Of a stretch of 64,000 bases of DNA, positions 57,542-64,000 are shown piece after piece (the stretch's first letter is position 1; each line of letters opens with the position of its first letter). A program made the position numbers and the translations under genes. The stretch comes from Pterois miles (lineage: Eukaryota; Chordata; Actinopteri; Perciformes; Scorpaenidae): NCBI GenBank assembly GCA_947000775.1, contig CAMQGK010000144.1, positions 10,457,001 to 10,521,000 on the forward strand, read 5' to 3'. Below the pieces are notes generated by a model, which made no database searches, had not been told where the DNA came from, and saw nothing but the letters and a program-made list of their open reading frames with translations.

Positions 57542-57845
57542 TTACATACAAGTCTCTATGTCTGTAAGCATTAATGGTACCTTGCATTCATCTACTACGA
57601 CAGAATTGTTAGCAGTGGTAGTAGCGGTTGTGGTAGCGGTATCGGTTAAGACGCACTGGTTGGAATTGTTTTCGTGGTGGTTCTTCATGTCGTCGTAATA
57701 AGACTGGGTCTTCGTCATCATTTCAATGTCGTCGGATTTGGCCATGTGCGCGTCCAGCTCTTCGAGCTCAGCCTTGGACATATGGTACACGATGCCTGCA
57801 CCGTAGGAGTCACCCACCACGTTCACTGAGGTCCTGAATCGATCC
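57542..57845 (-). CDS. slc1a2: slc1a2 last exon seen: TM8 core and GLT-1b-type C terminus
   Basis: It encodes DRFRTSVNVVGDSYGAGIVY, then DDIEMMTKTQSYYDDMKNHH, a Thr/Ala-rich insert (T-D-T-A-T-T-T-A-T-T-T), NNSVVVDECK and VPLMLTDIETCM, TAA at 57544-57542. Rodent GLT-1b ends PFPFLDIETCI by retaining sequence after D-E-C-K; this matches. A potential donor GTACCA directly after D-E-C-K would allow splicing to a GLT-1a-type exon, but it is weak. Confidence 0.93.
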
Positions 57846-60800
57846 CTGAAGAGAGAGAAACCAGGATAAAAAGATGGTTTGTTACACTTGATCAAAGAAG
57901 AATGTACTCGGAGGGATTTCTAGATGCTTGAAAAAGGGGAGTGATCAATATGTAACCACAAAATCTGTTTCTGTCTCATCAAACTCACAGCAGCCAGTCA
58001 ACAGCAACCAGCAGACTGATGTCTTGGGTTGGCAGGCCAACAGCAGTCAGGATCAAGAGCATGGTCACCAGGCCGGCACTGGGAATACTGGCTGCTCCAA
58101 CGCTGGCCAGAGTGGCTGTCAGACTGGATGAAGACACAGCCCATTCTCACTCAATCACATTCTCCAAACCCACCGCACCTAACCACATCCTCCGTACCCA
58201 CCCCCACACCCTCCTCAGGCACTGCCGGACGTGAAATCGCTACGCTGCACAGCCATAGCTGAAGACATTCATTCTCTATGCTACTTGTATAAAGAGCAGC
58301 AGCTGAAGAGCACCAGAGTGGGTCCTCCATCGCACACGAGGAGAGGTTTAAATGTGAGATGTGGGGTGTTTAATTTGAGAGTTTCGTGGATTGATATGCC
58401 ACATAAATGTCAAGCTGAAAGCCATCCATCCTTGACTCACTGTATTAACAGAAGAGCATTTGGGAAAGATAGTTATAGATATTTGCTTAGCTGTCGCTTC
58501 TTTCTGGTGGTTTATTTGTCTTCTCTAAAGTTGCTGCTTTGAGCCACAGAGGCTTTTCTGTTCACTGTTAAATGCCTCTACACTGCTGCTGTGTTTGTCC
58601 TCATTTATTAAGCACTTATGTGTGTTAAGTGTGTTTGCCAAATTGCATCCTCAGGGCTCCATTTAAACCCTCTTTAAATATTGTGAATAACAATTCTTAC
58701 TGTTACGACTGAGAAAAGCACATTTTTGTCTATTTTCAGCTTATTTTCATGCAGGAATTGCTAAAATATAATGGAAGGTGTCATCATTGATGAACACTGA
58801 TACTGATATTTCATACACAGGCTTTTGAGGCAAGAGTGCGAATGACATCAACTAATAAAATATCTGTTTGAAGTACAAGTATTATGAGTGTGTTCTGACC
58901 TGACGGTGACAATCTGACCCGGGTCAAGATGGATACCGTTCATCTGGGCAATGAAGATGGCTGCAACCGCCTCGTACAGAGCAGTTCCATCCATATTGAT
59001 GGTGGCACCGACAGGGAGCACAAAACGAGTGACTCTTTTGTCAATACCTAAGTTCTCCTCCAGACAACGGAAGGTGACAGGCAGTGTACCAGCACTGGAG
59101 GTCAAAAGCAGAAGAAGGTAGGTTATAATTTGTGTCAACTGTGTAAAAATATCACAAAACTACTCATTCTGATGCTGACCTGGAGGCTGTCCCCAGGGCA
59201 GTGATCCAAGCCTGGAAGATGCCCAGGAAGAAGGTGAAGGGGTTTTTCCTGACAATAACAAAGTAGATGCTGGGCAGGAAGATTGCTCCATGGATTATGA
59301 GGCCAATAATCACAGTCACCATGTACATGCCCAGCTGCCTGCCCACCACCTCCAGGTCTTTGATGGAGATAATCTTACCACAGATAAGACAGGCAATACC
59401 AAAGGGAGAGTACCTGGCAAGATGAAAATAGCTTTAATTATTAGTTTAAGTACAGAGGAAAATGTCAGGACACAAATTCTGTTTCACATAGTCTTCTAAA
59501 ATGTGGTAATGACTTGAGAAATAACTTGGCATTAACCGTTATTTCTGACTCAAAATAATTGAGTTTCAAAATGAGTCAATGAGATTCTAAGGTGCTACTA
59601 ACCACATGATCAAGATGACAAGTTTCATCACAATCTCATTGAGGATGTTGAAGAAGTCAATCATGAGTCTGGCCTTCTCTCCCATCTTGCCCATGCAGAT
59701 GCCAAATGCAATAAAGAAACCAATCAGACCTGTGACAGAAAATCATAAATGTATCAAACACCAGTGTGGACAGGTGAGATGACTACTACATGAGAGGATT
59801 ATTATTATTATTATTATTACTATTATTGAGAGATGAGAAGGTTTACATTTACAGCCAAAAACATTAGGTTTGCCCAGATGTTTGCCGTGGTGAAATTCTG
59901 TAAATGTAATACTGTGAATGTTGCTTTTATTTTTAGCCATGCTAGCCAGCAGCACGGCCCTCGGGATGGCAATATCGTTTGGTGCGTCCGCCACTTTGGT
60001 CCGGACTGAAATATCTCAACTACTTCCATAACATTTGGTAGAGAAATCCATGTTGCCCAGAGAATGAATCGTAATGACTTTGGTGATCCCTTGATTTGTC
60101 CTGTTGCGCCACCATAAGAGTCACATTTGTGGTTTGGAGTGATATGTCTCAACAGCTATTGGATGAATTGCCATGACATGTTAGCATTGTCATTATGAGC
60201 ATGTTAGCATGCTGATTTTAGCATGTAGCTCTGCCTCACAGAGCCACTAGCATGGTTGTAGACACATATAGACATAGATATGAAACAGTTTTCTATCTAT
60301 GTATACAGATTTCAGATGAGACTAGGCGGTGTTGGAAAAAGTCTGCCCTTTCAAAGTTACTTGCTGACTGCTAACGTTACTAAATAGCAGTCCACCTCCA
60401 TGTTTTGGTACAGTTCGCTTTCGCACCTGATGCGAACCATACCCGAGTACACATAATCCATACCACTAATCCAGACCACCTTTTCAAGAGGACTGGGGCA
60501 CGGTTTGTCGATCAGAGTCCAGTATTGAGCATTCACACTAATCAGAAATTGGACTTTGGGGACAAGTATACTCAGGTCCGGGTCCCTGATGTGAAAGCAC
60601 CCTAAGTCTGGTTTAATGTTAATTGTACATAGATACTGTGAGTGTTTTTGGTTACATACCCAGAACATTCATGCCACTTTTGAACTGCAGGGACTTTTTG
60701 ATGATGAACTGAGGCTCCTTGGTAATGTTTGCCACCAAGCCCTCCACAGTGGTGGCATTGACATCCTCCTCAATAGCCACCTCTACTTTCTTTGTGACGG

Positions 60801-63259
60801 TCTGGATCTGAGTAAAAGGAGGAAAAGATAGTAGTGTTGAGTTTGATGACCAACACCAGAATCAGACAGGTTGTTCCCTATTCTCTACAAGCCTATCTAT
60901 TTCCAGACATACAAGCTTATGAGTCTCTCAAACTTGATATTGGGCCACAAATGATCTTACATATCTAGTAATGCCACTCATCCAAGACTAATAGAGACTT
61001 TCAGATATCACAGACAGACTTTCTAAGCATCTAACTCCTGCCCTGACAGTCAAACTTCAGCATCCATTACCTGTTGGAAACAAGCCTGCACCAAGTTTTC
61101 TGGGAACAGGTTCCTGATCAGATCAAAGAAAGCATCCAAACTGGACACATCGTCGTTCTTCTCTCCCTCGCCCAGATTCTCCTTCAGTTTGGGGTTGCCA
61201 GGGTGGATGACTAACACCAGGATGACTCCCAGGACAGCAGCAATAACAGTGGTGCTCATGTAGTAGACCATAGCTCTGGTGCCCAGGCGACCACTGGATT
61301 TGGCATCCAAACCGGCCAAACCTGCAGCCAAAACAAGCAAGATCGTGTTGACCTGGTAATTACTTGGACTTACTGACTGAAATGTTAACTTAATAATGTG
61401 GGTCATGAAGACTGGATGCAAAGAGCAAAGAAAAAGCAAACCATTGGGGACTTGCATGATGGTGTTTGATTATGTGCATGAAATACTGTCAATTATGAAT
61501 TCAGAATCAGCATTACAGCAATAACTGTAAGGGCTCTTTCCTTGTGTCTATATTTAGTATTACAACAGTGAAAGGTGTAGGTGAGGAATTTATTAATTTG
61601 CCCTTGTAATTAAACTCAGTTGCTGCTCAATTGTAGTATCAAGTGTGCAAAGATAAAATGCAAAGACAGTAAAATACTATACTTAATACTCTTGTAATAA
61701 TTCATGTATTTGCCATAAGTGATCAGTCACACACTGCACCTGTGATTAAACTGGAGATGATGAGGGGCAGGATCAACATCTTCAGCATCCTCATCAAGAT
61801 GTCTCCGGGAAAAGCAATCACCATGACGATGTCTGGGTGGATCGGGGAGGCAACACGAAGCAACATCCCTGCTACAGCTCCCAAGATCACACCTGAAGTG
61901 CAAGGAGGAGTGTGAGTGAGTCAGTGAAACAATGTACAATGGCAAAACAGAAGTCAGATATTGAGAAGAAATGGGATATTTCTGCCATCCAGTGGCTATC
62001 TTACCTATCCTCTGGCTTTCATTCACTCTCTAGAAGCCTGAAAACAGTCATTTGAAAGATCAGCCCCTGCCTAACAAAGCCACTGCTGACCCTTGACATA
62101 TGCCTCTTCCAGCTAACAGTTCTTTTCCTGCCAGCGTAGTGTTTCTGCCTCCGCAAGTAAAGACGACCTCTGCATGCTCTGCATGCACCCCCCCACCCTG
62201 CACTTCCTCCGCTACCACACCACTGCCAAAGATCACACAGGCCGAAGCCTTGTTTAATAGCACACACTGGAACCAAAAGCCCTCCAGCTTTTTCTAATTG
62301 TAAGCTGCCCTCTGTGGTTCAATCTATCCTCTTGTCTAGCAGCCTCCTGCGGATTCTGCACACCCAATGCTTTTGGATGGCACTTGATTTCCTGTGCCTT
62401 CTCTTTGGCCCATTTGCAAGCTCCCATTCAGGCTCATATCTGCCAAGTGACAGATGATCAATGATCACGCTGGCTCACTTGCCTTTATGAGAGTCCTGCC
62501 AAGTGGGGTGAGATGTACACATTACACATGCTCACACAAACACACGTCCATGCAAGCGAGACACAGATAGATAGGCACATGCATGGCTACACACTTACAT
62601 GCATTTCTGTAGTTTTAAGTTGCTTATGAAATCATATAAGATTGGGAGGGTCCACAAAGCTGTCAGACACAACAAAGTATAAATGATATAACACAAATCT
62701 AGGGCAAGTAACTAGGAATTGCATGACTACTTTTGTGCCCTTTCCTCTTTTCATTAAATCCCTCCCTGTGGCGCAGTGAGCCACCGCCATTATCACAATA
62801 TTGTTCATGCACCACCAGAGGCTGTTGTCTGGATGGCCAGCGTCACAGAGAGCATTTGATAGCAACAGGTGGCACGGAGCTGGGGAAGGTCATGGACACC
62901 CAGTCATCTTACTGTCTGGTACACTGAGCAAGCACAGATGGCATCTCTTCCTCTGATTGTGAGTGAGCTAAATAATCGAGCAGCTCGGAGTTATCAGACC
63001 TCTGAGCTCAACGGCGGTCAGTACTCATCTTTAGCACGCCCTGCTTTTTATTAGGGCCCCTAATGAAAAGGATGAAAAGGAGGAAATGAAGATACGCTGA
63101 CGACGACGGGGTGACTTACCGAGGACGGTGAGTGTGAGCAGAAGGTTCTTGAACATCTTGGAGCAGAGTTTGGCACATTTGGACTGAGGCCTGGCCTCTA
63201 TGGGCTCCAGGTGACTCTCGTGCATCCTCACCTCGACTTGTTTAGGCATACTGTTGGCA
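57542..63259 (-). CDS. slc1a2: slc1a2, glial high-affinity glutamate transporter (EAAT2/GLT-1), all but first coding exon
   Basis: EAAT2 clears synaptic glutamate, coupling uptake to 3 Na+ and 1 H+ in exchange for 1 K+. Minus-strand exons in transcript order: 63120-63259, 61740-61892, 61071-61321, 60660-60807, 59603-59729, 59180-59413, 58900-59094, 57989-58123, 57542-57845. They join in phase to 561 residues plus stop, starting A-N-S-M-P-K-Q at about human residue 7. Visible signatures: ALGTASSAGTLP in hairpin 1, NMDGTALYE in TM7, SVGAASIPSAG in hairpin 2, and DRFRTSVNVVGDSYGAGIV in TM8, including the Arg that binds the substrate side-chain carboxyl. Two sequons (NATT, NITK) lie in the large extracellular loop. 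The protein ends in D-I-E-T-C-M, a GLT-1b-type C terminus. Oddities: P-T-Q-D-I where relatives have an acidic residue, and a Thr/Ala-rich insert in the tail. Confidence 0.96.
57989..58123 (-). CDS. slc1a2: slc1a2 exon: hairpin 2 and start of TM8
   Basis: It encodes LTATLASVGAASIPSAGLVT, then MLLILTAVGLPTQDISLLVA and VDWL. Hairpin 2 is the extracellular gate. The codon CAA gives Gln in P-T-Q-D-I, where human EAAT1-3 have Asp or Glu as I recall. Acceptor cttcatccag; donor gtgagt. Confidence 0.95.
58900..59094 (-). CDS. slc1a2: slc1a2 exon: hairpin 1 end and TM7
   Basis: It encodes AGTLPVTFRCLEENLGIDKR, then FVLPVGATINMDGTALYEAV and AQMNGIHLDPGQIVTV. N-M-D-G-T contributes Na+ sites and the Glu of A-L-Y-E is the residue tied to K+ counter-transport in EAAT2; both are intact. 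Acceptor tgacctccag; donor gtcaga. Confidence 0.96.
59180..59413 (-). CDS. slc1a2: slc1a2 exon: TM5 end, TM6 and first half of hairpin 1
   Basis: It encodes YSPFGIACLICGKIISIKDL, then QLGMYMVTVIIGLIIHGAIF and FLGIFQAWITALGTAS. W-Y-S-P is formed across the junction with 59603. The donor gtcagc follows the first two bases of the first Ser codon after TAS; the serine-rich hairpin motif is split by the intron. Confidence 0.95.
59603..59729 (-). CDS. slc1a2: slc1a2 exon: TM4c-TM5
   Basis: It encodes LIGFFIAFGICMGKMGEKAR, then LMIDFFNILNEIVMKLVILI and M. The F-F-N-x-L-N-E-x-x-M-K-x-V segment is the TM5 signature of the family. Acceptor ctgtcacag; donor gttagt, a slightly weaker donor. Confidence 0.94.
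59730..60659 (-). other. slc1a2 intron with ATT tract and dispersed repeat
   Basis: It contains (ATT)n at about 59798-59825 and a dispersed repeat at 59985-60262. The remainder (60270-60650) shows nothing recognisable. Confidence 0.65.
59985..60262 (+). repeat. dispersed teleost repeat fragment, longest copy in window
   Basis: It carries ggactgaaatatctcaacta, then gactttggtgatcccttgat, gcgccaccataagagtcac and a tail of agcatgttagcatgctgat repeats, ending in cacagagccactagcatgg. Related to 21028-21150 and 29700-29912. Confidence 0.65.
60660..60807 (-). CDS. slc1a2: slc1a2 exon: large extracellular loop with N-glycosylation sites
   Basis: It encodes IQTVTKKVEVAIEEDVNATT, then VEGLVANITKEPQFIIKKSL and QFKSGMNVL. 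The loop is several residues shorter than the human loop as I recall it (no P-P-P-D stretch) but keeps two sequons. Acceptor ttactcag; donor gtatgt. Confidence 0.93.
61071..61321 (-). CDS. slc1a2: slc1a2 exon: TM3 and following loop
   Basis: It encodes LAGLDAKSSGRLGTRAMVYY, then MSTTVIAAVLGVILVLVIHP and ends ENLVQACFQQ. G-R-L-G-x-R-A-x-x-Y-Y-M-x-T-T is strongly conserved across EAATs. Minus-strand acceptor ggctgcag; donor gtaatg. Confidence 0.95.
61322..61739 (-). other. slc1a2 intron, nothing recognised
   Basis: 418-bp AT-rich intron with normal splice sites at both ends. Confidence 0.6.
61740..61892 (-). CDS. slc1a2: slc1a2 exon: TM1 end to TM2
   Basis: It encodes VILGAVAGMLLRVASPIHPD, then MVIAFPGDILMRMLKMLILP and LIISSLIT. 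The F-P-G-[DE]-[IL]-[LF]-M-[RN]-M-L-K-M segment is the SLC1 family signature of TM2. Splice sites cttcag and gtgcag (minus strand). Confidence 0.95.
61893..63119 (-). other. slc1a2 intron, nothing recognised
   Basis: A 1.2-kb intron. Open frames such as 62019-62276 and 62060-62263 on the minus strand have no exon features. Confidence 0.6.
63120..63259 (-). CDS. slc1a2: slc1a2 exon: N-terminal cytoplasmic segment and start of TM1
   Basis: It encodes ANSMPKQVEVRMHESHLEPI, then KMFKNLLLTLTVLG. MPKQVEVRMH is the conserved EAAT2 N-terminal motif. The acceptor (minus strand ctctgtcacag) leads with the last base of Gly, so the initiator exon (M-A-S-T-E-G in mammals) lies beyond 64000. MPKQVEVRM is also the start of the GLT-1 N-terminal variant, so its ATG could start translation. 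Confidence 0.93.
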
Positions 63260-64000
63260 CTGTGACAGAGAGGAAGGACAGGTCGAACTGTTATTTGCAA
63301 AATGCATCAAGCTGAACCCCTTCAAAAACACACAGTAGGCTATACAGCATTATTAAGTATATATTATATGCTCATGTTCTGCCATGTGTGAGAAAGAACA
63401 AGGCATTATGCGAACTCTGCACCATAATACAGAAATCTGGTAATATGGATGTGCATGCTGTCTGAAATGTCTCTTTGGTATAGATAAAAAGAAAACAGTG
63501 CATGGCGAAAAATAAGCATTTAAGTGTGCTGCCAAGCTGTCACTCCTACAGCGTCCACAGTTACTATAGCATCCAACAGATGGAAGCTGACTACAAGCTG
63601 CCGTCCTTTGGGGGCGACACTTCAGACACATCATGTCAAGTCAGTTTATTAAAAAGATGAATGCAAAGAAGATAGGTTCTTTTCAAAGCAACCATTTTAG
63701 CATGCTATTGCAGGGTAAACACAGGTGTAATTAATAACATTAACTATGACCTCTTCCATTTAGGTGTACCAGAGCCCTGGTATTTTGCACACTGGACACT
63801 AAATAGGACCACAATTAATTTCAATTAATTCAATTAAACCTGTGTTTCCATTGCTACATGTCAAAATGGCTCCTGTGAAAAGCGCCTGTTGTCTGGGGTT
63901 TTGTGAGAATTCACAGGCATGTGTACATTATGCAATTTGATTGACCGTGATTGATCCTGGGTTTAGGTTGTAGTTTGTTTCCTGTTTAATTTTGAAAGTC
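63260..64000 (-). other. slc1a2 intron 1 (3' end), first coding exon not in window
   Basis: No sequence encoding M-A-S-T-E-G with a donor was found to the right of 63259. Large first introns are usual for SLC1A2. Confidence 0.55.

Overview
This window is nuclear genomic DNA from a ray-finned fish, most likely a percomorph teleost. The genes have many introns with GT-AG boundaries, the introns and intergenic DNA carry several classes of fish-type dispersed repeats and long (CA)n tracts, and the exon-encoded proteins are vertebrate. I saw no bacterial, phage or organelle sequence.

Three protein-coding genes lie in the order pdhx (+), cd44 (+), slc1a2 (-). From memory, PDHX-CD44-SLC1A2 on human 11p13 has the same order and orientation, so this is a conserved vertebrate synteny block. 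I rebuilt the genes exon by exon from splice sites and reading frame. Junction phases agree throughout, and the summed exon lengths leave one open frame for each gene.

Layout: 1-4069 is intron of pdhx. Positions 4070-23169 hold the last eight coding exons of pdhx (the last residues of the lipoyl domain, the E3-binding domain and the inactive acyltransferase domain), with a poly(A) signal near 23794. Positions 23.8-31.5 kb are intergenic and include a 41-bp palindromic minisatellite at 30.5-31.25 kb. Positions 31.5-32.4 kb are a GA/GC-rich cd44 promoter candidate with a (CA)n tract just before the start codon. Positions 32375-48127 hold a complete cd44 in seven coding exons, with an 11-kb first intron full of mobile-element fragments. 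Positions 49-57.5 kb form the gap between the converging genes cd44 and slc1a2; it contains an AT-rich degenerate tandem array and a nested pair of DNA transposons, and probably part of a long slc1a2 3' UTR. Positions 57542-63259 hold nine coding exons of slc1a2 on the minus strand. Only its short first coding exon is missing, beyond the right edge.

The three genes are unrelated in function: mitochondrial pyruvate dehydrogenase assembly, a cell-surface hyaluronan-receptor family protein, and a sodium-coupled glutamate transporter. Their proximity reflects inherited synteny, not a pathway. I found no new multi-gene system. The points most worth a second look are the loss of both hyaluronan-contact tyrosines in the cd44 Link domain, a GLT-1b-type read-through C terminus in slc1a2, two DNA transposon remnants that still carry recognisable transposase codons, and several structured tandem repeats.
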